Source of the DNA: Eustoma russellianum
Taxonomy: Eukaryota > Streptophyta > Magnoliopsida > Gentianales > Gentianaceae
Assembly (NCBI GenBank): GCA_036186865.1
Contig: AP025053.1
Span: forward strand, 8,326,660 to 8,390,659
Direction of reading: 5' to 3'
DNA length: 64,000 nt
Shown here: positions 48,153-61,731 of the stretch, piece by piece
Position numbering within the stretch: the stretch's first letter is position 1
Layout: each line of letters starts with the position of its first letter
Notes under the pieces: model-generated
Told to the model about the DNA's origin: nothing
The model's input: the letters and a program-made list of their open reading frames with translations, nothing else
Database searches by the model: none
Translations under genes and position numbers: made by a program

Positions 48153-49623
48153 ATGACACGCTTATGTGATAAACATGCTTTACATGCTTATATATATTGT
48201 TGCCATACTAACAAGTCATGAAGCGTTAAAGCTTACATCATATAGCAAACATTTGTTGTCTTTGTACTATTTTCAGGTGTCGTGATTAATGAACTAAACT
48301 AGTTCATTAAGTGAAGTGTTAAGTTAATGAACTAACTAGTTCATTAAGTAAGACATATTTGGAGAGAGCTATATGGAAAAAAATTGAAAATGGAAAGTCT
48401 CCTCATCCCGTTAATTCACACGCCATTTTCATATAATATATATATCCATATTTTTTTTCTAAAAAGGCACTATATACTTATATTCCGATGTACCACCGAC
48501 ACATCACATATATTATAAACGTACGCCGACGTCACACCACTATATACACCTTATATTTATGAGTATATTCAGGTCTTATACCATATGTTATAAGTCATGG
48601 TGACGTCAAAATTATAACGACATGTTACAAGGTTATAAACCGAAAATTATCGTATCGGGTGACTATCGAAACTTCACCGACATATCACGTACTTGCCATA
48701 TAAAGATGGTCAGCCTATATACATCAACAATACTTCAAAATTAGTGGTCAACATATCACACTCAGCCACAAGATCATACCATGCTTATACACATAAATTA
48801 CTCACAATTGAGCCTTAATTTGTGAAAAATTCAAACTCAATTGTTTAAAGCACATGGCATTTTTGAACATCAGCCATATGAGCTGAATATACACCTCATT
48901 TTATGTATATTATGTGTGACATAATATATATTACATGTGTAAGAAGTTTGAAATTAATCGGAGAAAAATCACGTAATTGACGAAAGTAGAAAATTCGGTT
49001 TTCTACGAACTTACACGCATAGAACGATTTTGACATATATGTAACATGTATTTAGACACTTTTTACACATTCAAGACATGTTAAAGTGTTCTAGAAAATT
49101 CAAAATAAGGTTGATTATAATTTACCATATATGTGTGAATATTGTGCATTATTTGACAAAGCTTGCCAAAAGAAAATTTCAGCACATGCAGCCTACCAGT
49201 ACACGCCATGCTCAGCATTTTTGAAGCCTAGGTGGAGCTTATTTGGCACTTCAATTGGTGGAGAACATGCCACATAAGATTGGTGACATTGAAGAGGGCT
49301 ACACATATGAAAAGAATTCAAAAGAAACACATGCTAAAAACTTCAGCACATGTTTTGTGTTATGGCCGATTTTTACCATGTCATTGTCTTCAACTGTCTT
49401 CCAAAATTGAAGGGAATTAAATCGTGATTATATGGTAATAATTCATCTTGATGTTGAGCATATGTCTTAGAATTTTTTTGAAGAATTTACAGATCATTTA
49501 AAGGATGCCAAGGTGGATAAATGTTGGCCAATCAACAAGTGACAACTATTCACAAGACCGAACAAGAAGGTATGTCGAGTCAAAAGCCTCCTCTTTCTGA
49601 CGGTGAGTCCTTTATACAATAGA
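48153..49623 (+). mobile_element. X: Sirevirus remnant, LTR piece fused to gag start
   Basis: Resembles C's LTR from the segment CCATACTAACAAGTCATGAAG onward, including a TATA-like CATATAAAGATGG near 48697, but lacks the LTR start. Near 49555 it jumps from mid-LTR straight to the Gag start (matching 'accgagcaagaaggtatgtcgag' of C), deleting the LTR end and primer site. At 49623 it is split by Y; the Gag text continues at 63208 after target duplicate ATGGA. Confidence 0.8.
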
Positions 49624-52205
49624 TGTTGGACCGTGCACATGCACTAAACATCACTAGAGGGAGGGTGAATAGTGGTTAGCGGAAATCACACTACTACGCT
49701 TGATTATAAACCCCTTTGAAAACAGAATCTAAGACCACCCCAGATTCAGAACCTGTTTTTGAAAAATTCAAAAATAAGTGTACACAACTCCAAAAATATG
49801 AAACTTTCCAGAATTAAACTTCAATGTATTAACAAGACTCTGTCCAAAAATCAAACAACAATAAAATCGTTTGACCCTTCAAACAAATAAAAAGATTCAG
49901 ATGGTCAATCTGGACAAAATTGGACAGAATGTCCCTGATTTTGAAAAACGTGTTTCTCTTTGAATACTCAACCAAAAAGGTTGATCTTTATATCAAGACA
50001 CTCCTTAGGATGTCTAGATGATGTTTCCAAAAGTCTATGACCTTAAACAATTCTTGATTAATAAAAAAATTCAAGTTTTCTCAAAATTGGTCAGATTGCA
50101 GCCATATTGGAGCAGTTATCTTGCAAAGACTGAAAGACTAACTTTCCTTGCTCAAATCAAGTGATTCTTGTTGCAAATGAAAGATAACAATCTGAAGTAT
50201 AACTCCACCAAAAATCACGAATTTTGAAAGTGCTTAACTATTTTTTCAAATCGTGAGAAGTTGTGTGAAAACAGTAGTAAAAACGGGCAGAAAATAGAAA
50301 TGAAGAAACAAGACAAGAACACCGAGAATTTATCCTGGTTCGGTCAATGTGACCTACTCCAGTCCCAAGGAACACCTTTCCTTGGATTTCACTATGAAAT
50401 GAATCACCTTACAAAAAGAACCAAGCTTGATCCTTGGGCTATACACCAACCCTATTCAAGACTTGGATAAACACCTTCTATGCAACACTTAGTTGCAACA
50501 CTTCTACCACCTGTTGATATAGCCTTATAGAAATGGCTAATCAATATTACAAATGAAGCTCAAGAGGCTTGTAGCTCAGCAAAAACAACAAGAACACCTT
50601 TTCTACAAAGAATGGAACAAGAACAACAACAAGAAGATGATAGCTATACAATTCAACAAATGCTTTCAAGTGAGCTTCAAGTGTGTTTCGTCTTCTTCAC
50701 CATTGCCTCCTATTTATAGTGTGAATTGAGCCTTGGAGATAAGTTTGCACATGTGTCACCATCTACATCATCAAGTCCAAGTGTCTTCACATCATTGGTG
50801 TGCCTTGTACACTTGGCAAAATAAGACAACATAATTGGTCCACCTTGGAAACACCTTGTTGGCCGAAAATTCCACCTTGGAACATCTCATTTATCCTTTG
50901 CAAAATGTCGATAATATGGAGAAGATAATACCTCAACTTCTTGGCATAAATATAGGACATGTGAGGCTGAATTTTCTTGGATAAAAACAACTCAAATTCA
51001 GCTCCAAAACAGCCTTAGTAGCCGTTAGGTTCAAATGGGAAATTCTAAGTAATAATCTTGATTATTCTTTGTAAAATGAAGATAATAAGAGAGAATAATA
51101 CCACCAAAATACCCTCAAATTCAAGCACAAGAATAGGGCATGTGAAGTCTTCATTTGACTTCAAAAAATCTGATAAGAACACCAAGTAGCTGTTGGCTAC
51201 ACTTTTGAAATATCCTAGTTGGCAATTTTTGCCAACTAGCTCCTTTTTGATTTGTCCACTTGTCACCAAGATATAAAATGAGTACACCAATATTTCCACC
51301 GTTAGCACCTTCACAACCTCTGAAAAATGATGAATAATAACCTCCAATAACATATAAAATAGAGTCTTCAAGATAGAAATAGAATGTGACATCTCAAATC
51401 GTCACATATCCAGCTATAGTCAATAATATCATCATGTGAGAGAATAAGATAAAGAATAACCATATAATCTTCAAATTAATAATAACTCAGCTCCAGAATG
51501 AAGATAATAATATGCTCAAGAGATTCCTTAAGTGAAAATACCAAAAATACCCTTAGGGGTGAAATGACCAAAATGCCCCTGGTGTGAGAAATCTCCAGAA
51601 ATGACCCAGATGGTCAGAAATAATCATGATATCACCTTTGTCATGATAAATAGTATAAGAATACATCCTTGAAACATTTTCACCATGTGATGTTCCTACA
51701 AGACTCAAAATTCCAATTTTGCGTTTTTTGGTAAGTTGTAGAAACTTTCAAGGCACGTTAATCACAATACATTTAAAATCACCAAAAACACATAATATTC
51801 ATATAATGAACATGTATAAATCATATACAAATGAAAACAACCAATTTATCACATTTTAGAAGATTATTTCTAAAAACCCTAGACATCGATCGATCGAAGT
51901 TCCTCAGCTTCAGAGATCGATGTCTCACAGTAAGGTTCAGAATTTGTCTCTGACCTACATCGATCGATCTAAGTGAGGGATCGATGTACATCAATCGATC
52001 CATGTGTCTCAGGTTTAGAGATCGATGTCTCACCGTAAGGTCTTGAACTTTCACTGTCTTACATGGATCGATTGATGTGAGAGATCTATGTACACTGTTT
52101 CAACTTTTTCAACTTTTAATCACATATAACACCATGTGTGACATTTTTAAGTATTCACCACTTAAAATCATGACTTTGAAAATTATCCAAACATATTCCT
52201 CAACA
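49624..52205 (-). repeat. Y 3' LTR
   Basis: 2,582 bases, in reverse orientation. Reversed TATA box CTATTTATAG at 50710-50719 and ATCGAT cluster at about 51883-52092, nearest the LTR's own 5' end. Open frames in it (for example 51045-51392) recur in other S LTRs and are not genes. Confidence 0.9.
51883..52092 (-). promoter_or_regulatory. ATCGAT palindrome cluster in Y 3' LTR
   Basis: Dense ATCGAT and ATCGATCGAT repeats with hairpin-capable spacing, such as GACATCGAT paired with a complementary ATCGATGTC. Same block as in S1, S2, Z and the Y 5' LTR. Confidence 0.6.
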
Positions 52206-52590
52206 TTCTCTCCTTTTTGGATGATTTTCAAAATAACCTAACATGATTTTAATGTCACAACTTATAACCAATTATTTATCATAAATCTATCAATTGTTTC
52301 ACCAAATTTGTGCCAATTGTTTTAGAAACTAACCTCCAACCAATTACCAATTGTTTTCACATTGTTTTTAAATTTTCAACTCTCATATATTCATGTGCTC
52401 ATGTACTCCCCCTCAAACTATACTCTCCCCCTTAACATATGCTCAACTTACACCAATTGAAACTTAGCATATTATTCAACCAACCATATTATTCAACCAA
52501 CCAAATTATGACTTACCAACTAAAATCAATCATGTTCTTATTCTATCTCCCCCTTTATTTTGCAAATCATGCAATAGATATAACTATGCA
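52206..52590 (-). promoter_or_regulatory. Y 3' non-coding region with repeated polypurine tracts
   Basis: No gene. On the minus strand CCAAAAAGGAGAGAA abuts the 3' LTR (plus 52206-52220). Further tracts of AAGGGGGAG type are seen reversed as CTCCCCC or CTCCCCCTT near 52406, 52425 and 52547. This matches the repeated tracts of Sirevirus C. Confidence 0.78.
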
Positions 52591-54074
52591 ATGGTAAGTC
52601 ATCATACCTAACTTGGCTCGTAAGTTTTCAAAAGTGGCTTGATTAAGGGGTTTGGTAAAGATATAAGCTATTCGGTGATCAGTTCTTATATGGTTTATAA
52701 CTATATCCTCATTTTGAACATGATCTCGAAGGAAGTGGTATCGCACCTCAATGTGTTTGGCCTTAGAATGAAGCACCAGATTCTGAGAAAGATCGATTGT
52801 ACTTGTGCTATCGTAGAAAATTGGAATCTTATTCATTTTAATTCCAAAATCACTAAGTTATTGTTTAAGCCAAAGTATTTGGGTAGTACATAAACTTAAG
52901 GCTATATACTCGGCTTCAGTAGTAGAAAGAGCTACACTAGCATGCTTTTTAGAAAACCAAGAGATCAAGTTGGTTCCCATGAATTGACATGTACCGCTAG
53001 TGGATTTTCTATCTAACTTGCAACCACCATAACCAACATCACTATATGCGTATAATTCCAACTTAGCATTTTTATCATACCAAAGTCCTAAGTGAGGTGT
53101 GTGTTTAAGATATCTAAAGATCTTTTTCACTGCGTTGTAATGTGACACCTTAGGACAAGATTGAAACCTACCACACATACACACACTAAACATGATGGCA
53201 TGTCTTGATGTAGTTAAGTATAACAAGGAGCCAATCATAGACCTATAAAGTGTGTCATCAAACGGTTTACCATTTTCATCCTTATATAGTTTGGTGCTAA
53301 TACTCATGGGTGTAGTTGTTGGTTTCAACTCTTCAAAGCCAAACTTCTTAATCATATCATTGACATATTTAAGTTGGCTAATGTGAATTCCTTGAGGGGT
53401 TTGTTTGATTTGAAGTCCTAAGAAATAATTCAATTCTCCTACCATTGACATTTCAAATTCTAACTTCATACACTCTTCGAAGTCTTTTACTAAGGTAGGG
53501 TTGGTTGAACCAAAGATTACATCATCTACATAGATTTGAACTATTAATAAGTCATTATCTTTTCTTCTTAGGAATAATGTGTTGTCTATGGTTCCCACTT
53601 TGATAATTATCTGCAATAAGAAAGTTCGCAAATCTATCATACCAAGCTCTTGGAGCTTATTTCAAACCATATAAAGCTTTCTTAAGCTTGTACACATGGT
53701 TAGGATTCTTTGGATCTTCAAATCCAGGGGGTTGTTTCACAAACACCTCTTCATGGATGTATCCATTCAAGAACGCACTCTTGACATCCATTTGGAAGAG
53801 TTTAATGTTGCTTAGACTTGCAATCGCAAGTAACAATCTAATTGCTTCTAGTCGTGCAACGGGTGCAAAGGTTTCTTCATAATCTATTCCTTTTTGTTCA
53901 TTATAACATTGTGCGACTAACCTAGACTTATTCCGTGTGATGTTTCCCTTTCATCCATTTTATTCCTAAAGACCCATTTAGTTCCTATTATAGACTTGTC
54001 TTCAGGTTTAGGTATTAAGTCCCACGCGTTGTTCCTTGTGAATTGGTTTAATTCCTCATGCATGGCATCTATCC
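52591..54074 (-). pseudogene. pol: Y pol C-terminal part: RT and RNase H
   Basis: Minus strand: RT from near KWVFRNKM, through QMDVKSA and LYGLK, a TAA where QAPRAWYDRF should continue (near 53660), then catalytic YVDDVIFGST (about 53510-53535), MVGELNYFLGLQIKQ, RNase H with SDVGYGGCK (the usual TDADYGG-type Asp-containing box, altered), the STTEAEYIAL segment and the terminal IFTKPLNQ. Several frames are used. It is cut at 54074 by solo LTR Z and continues upstream at 56647. Confidence 0.88.
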
Positions 54075-54187
54075 TTTTGAGAAATATGTTTGGATAATTT
54101 TCAAAGGCATGATTTTAAGTGGTGAATACTTAAAATGTGATTAAAAGTTGAAAAAGTTGACATAGATCTCTCAGGTTGTTGCACATC

Positions 54188-54392
54188 AATCGATCTATGT
54201 ATATAGATCCCTCACATCGATCGATCTATGTAAGGCAGTGAAAGTTCAAGACCTTACGGTGAGACATCGACCTCTAAACCTGAGACACATCGAACCCTCA
54301 CTTCGATCGATCGATGTAGGTCAGAAACAAATTCTGAACCTTACTGTGAGACATCGATCTCTGAAGCTGAGGCACTTCGATCGATCGATGTC
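54188..54392 (+). promoter_or_regulatory. ATCGAT palindrome cluster in Z
   Basis: Repeated ATCGATCGAT palindromes (for example near 54218 and 54304) with spacers shared with the other S LTRs. Located about 110-320 bases from the LTR start, 1.1 kb upstream of the TATA box. Confidence 0.6.
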
Positions 54393-55550
54393 TAGGATTT
54401 TTAGAAATATTTTTCTAAAATGTGATAAATTGGTTGTTTTCATTTGTACATTGGTTGTTTTCATTTGTACATGATTTATACATATTCATTATGTGAATAT
54501 TATGTGTTTTTGGTGATTATAAATGTCTTGTGACTAACCTGCCTTAGAAGTTTCTACAACTTACCAAAAAGGGCAAAATTGGAATTTTGAGTTTTGTAGG
54601 AACATCACATGGTGAAAATATTTCAAGGGTGTATTCTTATACTATTTATCATGACAAAGGTGATATCATGATTATTTCTGACCATCCGGATCATTTCTGG
54701 AGTTTTCTCATACCAGGGGCATTTTGGTCATTTCACCCCCGAGGGTATTTTCGCTATTTTCACTCAAGGAATCTCTTGAGCATATTATTATCTTCATTCT
54801 GGAGCTGATTTATTATTAATTTGAAGATAATATGGTGATTCTTTATTTTATTCTCACATAATGATATTATTGACTATATCTGGATATGTGACGATTTGAG
54901 ATGTCACATTCTATTTTTTCTTGAAGACCCTCTTATATATGTTGTGGGAGCATATTTATCATTATTATAGAGATATCAAAGGTGTTAAAGATGTGGAAAT
55001 GATCACTACGTACAAGAAGAAATAGTTGGAATTTTGGTGTTATATATTGGCATAATCTTGTTAATTATTATCTATTGATTTCTTCTTCAAAAATATGAGT
55101 TGATACACATATTGGCAAGCCTCCAAACGTGTATAAACAGGTGGAAATGAAGGTGTACTCATTTTATAGCTTTGTGACAAGTGGACCAACCAAAAAGGAG
55201 CTAGTTGGCAAAAATTGCCAACTAGGATTTTCAAATTTGTAGCCAACGGCTACATGGAGAAAAGGAGATGATTTTTGGTTTGAAATGGTCAATTCTCACA
55301 TGCCTATTATCTTGCCAAAAAGTTGAGAAGATGATAGAGTTGTTATGGTCATATTATCTTCACATTTTCAAGATAATTCGAAGTCATTTTTTGGAGCTAG
55401 AATTCGGCCAACAAAGGGTGTCCAAGGTAGACCAATTATGTTGTCTCATTTTTCCAAGTGTACAAGGCCAACCAATGCTGAGAAGACATTTGGACTTGAT
55501 GATGAAGATGGTGACACATGTGCAATATTATCTACAAGGCTCAAATCACA

Positions 55551-55560
55551 CTATAAATAG
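55551..55560 (+). promoter_or_regulatory. TATA box of solo LTR Z
   Basis: CTATAAATAG followed by AGGCAATGGTGAGGAAG, identical in layout to the S2 box. A solo LTR with an intact promoter could in principle drive adjacent sequence rightward, here the antisense strand of Y pol. Confidence 0.65.
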
Positions 55561-56651
55561 AGGCAATGGTGAGGAAGATGAAACAGACTTGAAGCTCACA
55601 AACATTTGTTGAATTGTCTAGCTATCCTCTTCTTTCTGTTGTTATTCTTGTTACATTCTTTGTAGCAAAGGTGTTCTTGTTGTTTTTATTGAGCTACAAG
55701 CCTCTTGAGCTTCATTTGTAATATTGATTAGCCATTTCTATAAGGCTATATCAATAGGTTGTAGAGGTGTTGCAGCTAAGTGTTGCATAGAAGGTGATTA
55801 TCCAAGTCTTGAGTCGGGTTGGTGTATAACCCAAGGATCAAGCTTGGTTCTTGTTGTAAGGTGATTCATTTCATAGTGAAATCCAAGGAACGGTGTTCTT
55901 TGGGACTGGAGTAGGTTACATTGACCAAACCATGATAAATTCTCGGTGGTCTTGTCTTGTTTCTTCATTTATGTTTTCTGCCCGTTTTTACTACAGTTTT
56001 CACACAACTTCTCACTATTTGAAAAAATAGCTAAACACTTTCAACATTCGTGATTTTTGGTGGAATTATACTTCAGACTGTTAGCTTTCATTTGCAACAA
56101 GAATCACTTGATTTGAGCAAGGAAAAGTTAGTCTTTCAGTCTTTGCAAGATAACTGCTCTAATCTGGCTGCAATCTGACCAGTTTTGAGAAAACTTTAAT
56201 TATGTATTAATCAAGAATTTTTCAAGGTCAGGACCTTTTGGAAACCGCATCTACACATCCTAAGGAGTGTTTTGATATAAAGATCAACCTTTTTGGTTGA
56301 GATTCAAAGAGAAACACGTTTTTCAAAATCAGCAACATTCTGTCCAATTCTGCCCAGATTGACCATCTGAATCTTTTTATTTGTTTGAAGGGCCAAACGA
56401 TCTTATTTTTGTCTGATCTTTGGACATAGTCTTGTTAACACATTGGAGTTAAATTCTTGAAAGTTTCATAATTTTTAGAGTTATGTACAATTATTTTTGA
56501 ATTTTTTAAATACGGGTTCTGAATTTGAGGTAGTCTCAGATTATGTTTTCAAAGGGGATTTTTACAAAGGGTTGTAGTGTAATTTCCGCTAACCACTATT
56601 CACCCCCTCCCTCTAGTGGTGTTTGTTGTAGGTGCATGGTCCAACATATCC

Positions 56652-58430
56652 ATGATATGTCACTTAAGGCTTGCTTAACATTCCTAGGTTCTATGTGTGA
56701 GACTAAGCTATGTCCTTCAAGTTGACTTATATTTCTACGTGTTCTAACCCCAACACTTGGATCCCCAATAATTAATTCTCTAGGATGCCACCAATTTCTA
56801 GATTGACTAGGTTCAGCCTCATCTTGTTCAAATGCTTCATTTGTGTGAACATTATCATATATAATTTGATCATTAGTTGTATTATCTTCTAATTGCAAAA
56901 TTTCTTCATTTATTTCATCTAAGGGTTCATGCATATCTTGTTCAGGGGGAGTTGGATCTAGATGATCAATTACAGGCTCAAGTAATACATCATCATCAAA
57001 CATATTTTCAACATTAGTTTCTTGTTTATGTTGATGTTTATCACTTACTTCAAAGCATGCATTTTCATTGAATTTCACATGTATAGATTCAATTATTTTT
57101 CTAGATGCAGGATTATAACACCTATATGCTCTAGAATTAGTTAAATAACCAACAAATATATATTCAATAGACTTTTGTTCAAATTTGTCTAGATTATCCT
57201 TAGTGCTCAACACAAAACACTTACATCCAAATACTCTAAGATAATCTATTTTAGGTTGTCTATTGTTTAACAACTCATAAAGTGTTTTATTTAATTTCTT
57301 TCTAATAGAAAGCCTATTTATTATATAGCATGCACAACTAACAGCTTCAGCCCATAAATATTTAGGTAATTTATTTTCACATAGCATAGTTCTAGCAACT
57401 TCTTGAATTGTTCTATTTTTATGTTCAGCAACTCCATTGAGTTGTGGTGTTCTTTATGGTGAGAATTCATGTTTTATTCCATGTAATTCACAAAATTTGA
57501 TTACATCTTTGTTTTTAAATTCTCCACCTCTATCACTTCTAATTCTTTTGACATTTTCTTCGTATATATTTTCAAGTTGCTTGATAAGAGTTTCGATTGC
57601 CAATGGAGCATCGTCTTTGTGTGTCAAGAACAATGTCCATGTGTAGCGTGAGTAATCATCTACTATGACACACACATAGTAGTGTCCACCTAGACTTCTT
57701 GTCCTACTTGGACCAAATAAGTCTAAGCGAAGCAATTCTAGTACATGACTAGTACTCACTTCATGTTCCAGTTTTAATGTTTCTTTAATGTGTTTTCCTT
57801 TAATACATATTTCACACATTTGAAAATTATCTAAGTCTAACTTAGGCATACCTCTAATTAATTCTTTTTAGATAATTTCTTAATGGTTGAAATTTCTATA
57901 TGGCCTAATCTTCTATGCCATAAATTTACATCTATGTCATCTGATATTAAACACTTAACCTTAGCATCTAACATGTTATCTAAGGTAAGAGTATAAATAT
58001 TACCATCCCTATTTCCTTTTAAAACAATTTCTAATTTTTTATTTATTATATCACAAGAATTGGGAAGAAAAGAGACATTATATCCGCAATCTATAAGTTC
58101 AGAAATACTAATTATATGAAAGATTACTTACTAACAATACATTTCGTATTTGAAATGTGTTAGGGTCCCCAATTGTTCCTTTTCCAACAACTTGTCCTTT
58201 GTTGTTGTCACCGAGTGTTACTTTTCCTCCATTCTTGATTTGTTCCAACTCGGTGAATAGTTTAGGGTTTTCCGTCATATGCCTCGAACATCCACTATCT
58301 AAAAACCATTTGGTTTTTATATTCTTTGACTTTTCCTCCTTCTTGCATTCCTTGCGTTTTACCTACAATGGAGACAAAGTTTTAGGTACCCTTTATTTGG
58401 GTCCTTGAATGTTAGGAGCACCATTCTTGT
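56652..58430 (-). pseudogene. pol: Y pol N-terminal part: protease, integrase, start of RT
   Basis: Minus strand: protease active site DSGCSRHMT (plus 58273-58299), FGDNNKG-like LGDNNKGQVV, GAG-pre-integrase text near 57890, integrase VIVDDYSRYTW, SDRGGEF and a KNRT-like segment, then the post-integrase region with FVGYLTNSRAYRC and an acidic linker down to RNWWHPRELIIGD. Breaks lie near 57440-57455 and 57850-57870. It joins the RT part at 54074 once Z is discounted. Very close in sequence to fragment A. Confidence 0.87.
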
Positions 58431-60486
58431 TTAGATATCCCTTAAGTATCCAAACTTGAACATACCTTCTAGGCACATTTTTAGCATTGTTATAATTTGG
58501 AAAATAAGAAGAATTATCATATACATAATTATTTCACAAAAGTGAGGATGTATTGTTATACATGTTTCGTCATGGTTGATAATTATTGTAGGATGGATGA
58601 ATTTTATGGTGTGTATAAGGCATGTTAATTTGTTTCTTATATGGTGCTCTATATGTATGTTCATATGCATTTCTATAAGACTTATATGAGTGTTGTCTAT
58701 ACTTAGGTTCATAATAAGTTGGGTGCATTTTATTATTTCTAGTAGTCTTCTTATATATATAGGCATAATTTCTAGGTTGTCTAGATGCAAAGTTTTGCCT
58801 AGATGTACGTTGATATGTATGTGCTTTTATGGGTGCAGGTTGTATTTTTTCTTTAGAATAAACAGAAGAAGGAGTAGAAGAAGATTTAGCAGGCAAAGTT
58901 GTTTTTGTAGCTTTATAAGGTTGTTTAGTAGTTAAAGATACAAACTTAGTCTTTTTACCTACTTTGTCATCTTCTTCTTTATATCCTAATCCAGTTTTAT
59001 CATTTCTATATTTTTGCAATGATATAAGTGTATCTAACATATTTGCATCATATTTAAATTTTTCTAACATTTTTTCTAAGGTAAGTTTAGAAGACTTAAG
59101 TTGTACTATCTTATTTCACAACTTTCTAACTTAGAATTTAACATACTATTTTTAGTTTTTAATGTATGTCCAGTTTTCTAATATTATTCAATTTTATTCT
59201 CTAAAGAATCAAGAGTATTAGTAGACTCTTGTTTAAAAGATTCTATTTGATCGAAAAATTCCAAGTTGGACGTCTTCAACTTGTCATTTTCTTCAATTAG
59301 TTTCTTCTTTTCTTTAGAGATCCTCGTACAGTGAGCATGCATTTTTAAAAATTCTTCATACATTTCATCAAATGTCATTTCACTATCAGAATCATCATCA
59401 GAAGAAGAACTTACCTCGTTAGGATACGAAGCAGACTTGAGCTTCCTTAGTGTCGGATTCTGAGTCGGATGAGTCGCTCCATGTGCTTACCTTCATTGCT
59501 CGTTTGCCTTTCTTTGACTTGGACTTCTTTGCCTTAGCCGCTTGTGCATCTTTGTCCTTGGCTTGTTTATTATTTTCATTATTTTTCTTTGTTGGGTAAT
59601 CATATGAGATATGTCCTTTTTACCGCATTCGTAGCACTTTAATTCTCTATTATACCATTCGTTGTTAGAGTTATTTTTCTTAGATTGAGAAGAAGAAGAA
59701 CGTTGCCTATTCCTATTTGGACATTTAAAAAACTTTCTAAGTTTTCTTTCGATCAATATTAAGTCATCATCTAATTCATTATCACTATGACTATCATCAT
59801 TACTAGTATGTGTTTCAGTTGTTTTGAAAGCTATAGACTTACCGGATGACTTAGACGATTCAGACTTTCGTTGATTTAGTTTTACCTTGTATACTCTGAG
59901 TGAACCGATTAATTCATCCATCTTAGAGATTGACTTTGTTTCTTCAATTGCCGTGACCTTAGGATCCCATTCAGCAGGAAGGCTTTGTAGCACCTTTTCA
60001 TTGTACGTGAATGATTTGACTAAAGCTTCAAGAGCATTGAAAATGTTAGTAATTCTCAAATCCATAGATGTTATGGATTCGTTCGGTAACATTTTGAAAG
60101 ACTCTAATTCAGTCATAATCATGTTTATTTTTTATTCTTTTACACCGCTTGTTCCTTCATGCTTTAATACAAGTGATTTCCACATGTCATGTGCGCTTGT
60201 GCAATTTGAAACATATCCTGCTTCAGAAGTCGTATGTCCATTCAAGAGTAATTGTAGCTTTAGCATTCATAGACATTTTCTTTTTATCTTCAGAAGACTA
60301 TTCACTTTTATATTTTTCTACTTCATGTGTGATTCCACTAACTTGTACAATCTTCATTGGAATGTATGGCCCATCTTCAACTATAGACCATAAATCAATG
60401 TCTATAGCCATTAAGAACGGCCTCATTTTTAGTTTCCAATGAACAAAATTATTGCCATCAAAAAAAGGAGGACGTTGAGTGGACAT
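58431..60486 (-). pseudogene. gag: Y gag and linker
   Basis: ATG at 60484-60486 begins MSTQRPPFFDG, then DIDLWSIVEDG. After a break near 60298 come PNESITSMDLRI, LPAEWDPKVTAIEE and a zinc knuckle start CYECGKK (about 59620-59645). A frameshift interrupts the knuckle and the last Cys position reads Tyr. A coiled-coil stretch (EEFLKMH to LENKIE, 59184-59378) and a basic Tyr/His-rich linker (58570-59070) lead to a VWILKG motif before protease, equivalent to VWVPKG in C. Several frames, not functional. Confidence 0.85.
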
Positions 60487-60628
60487 ACCACCAACTCACC
60501 TTTGTGAGAAACTATGGTCATTGTATTACCTTTAATCTAAGATTAGCAGGCTACAAAGAATAATTGTTTCTTGACCTTGTATTGTTTATACGGTGTTGAA
60601 TCTTGCTTCTTTGAGTGGTGTAGACCTC

Positions 60629-60641
60629 GCTCTGATATCAA
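60629..60641 (-). promoter_or_regulatory. Y primer-binding site
   Basis: On the minus strand TTGATATCAGAGC follows the 5' LTR end after one base. It differs from the TGGTATCAGAGC of C and D at two positions but still pairs with initiator tRNA-Met over TATCAGAGC. Confidence 0.75.
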
Positions 60642-61721
60642 TTGTTGGACCGTACACCTGCAATAAACACCACTAGAGGGGGTGAATAGTGCTTAGCGGA
60701 AACTACACTACTACCCTTGATTAAAAACCCCTTTGAAAACAGAATCTCAGACCACCTCAGATTCAGAATCCGTTTTTGAAAAATTCAAAAATAAGTGTAT
60801 ACAACTCCAAAAATTATGAAACTTTCCAGAATTAAACTTCAATGTGTTAACAAGACTCTGTCAATCAGACAACAATAAGATCGTTTGTCCCTTCAAATAA
60901 ATAAAAAGATTCAGATGGTCAATCTAGATAGAATTGGACAGAAAGTCGCTGATTTTGTAAAACGTGTTTCTCTTTGAATACTCAACCAAAAAAGTTGATC
61001 TTTATATCAAAACAATCCTTAGGATGTGTATATGAGTTTCCAAAAGGCCCTGACCTTAAACAATTATTGATTAATACAGAATTCAAGTTTTCTCAAAACT
61101 GGTCAGATTGCAACCAGATTGGAGCAGTTATCTTGCAAAGACTGAAAGACTAATTTTCTCTTGCTCAAATCAAGTGATTCTTATTGCAAATGAAATCTAA
61201 CAGCCTGAAGTATCACTCCACCAAAAATCATGAATTTGGAAGTGTTTAGCTATTTTTTCAAATCGTTAGAAATTGTGTGAAAACTGCAGTAAAAACTGGC
61301 AGAAAACAGAAATGAAGAAACAAGACAAGAACACCGAGAATTTATCCTGGTTCGTTCAATGTGACCTACTCCAGTCTCAAGGAACACCTTTCCTTGGATT
61401 TCACTATAAAATGAATCACCTTACAACAAGAACCAAGCTTGATCCTTGGGTTATACACCGACCCTATTCAAGACTTGGATAAACACCTTCTATGCAACAC
61501 TTAGTTGCAACACCTCTACCACCTATTGATATAGCCTTATAGAAATGGCTAATCAATATTACAAATGAAGCTCAAGAGGCTTGTAGCTCAACAAAAACAA
61601 CAAGAACACCTTTGCTACAAAGAATAGGACAAGAACAACAACAAGAAGATGATAGCTATACAATTCAACAAATGCTTTCAAGTGAACTTCAAGTGTGTTT
61701 CATCTTCTTCACCATTGTCTC

Positions 61722-61731
61722 CTATTTATAG
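61722..61731 (-). promoter_or_regulatory. TATA box of Y 5' LTR
   Basis: CTATAAATAG on the minus strand, with GAGACAATGGTGAAGAAG downstream, as in S2 and Z. Expected to start Y's genomic RNA toward lower coordinates. Confidence 0.68.

Larger units (their letters stand above)
54075..56646 (+). mobile_element. Z: solo S-family LTR in Y pol
   Basis: 2,572 bases from TTTTGAGAAATATG (expected TGTTGAG, one base changed) to GGTCCAACA. Target duplication TATCC at 54070-54074 and 56647-56651; removing Z restores Y's pol text. It contains the ATCGAT cluster (about 54188-54392), TATA box CTATAAATAG (55551-55560) and the GACTGGAGTAGG block near 55900. No internal region, so a solo LTR left by LTR-LTR recombination. 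Plus orientation, opposite to Y. Confidence 0.92.
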
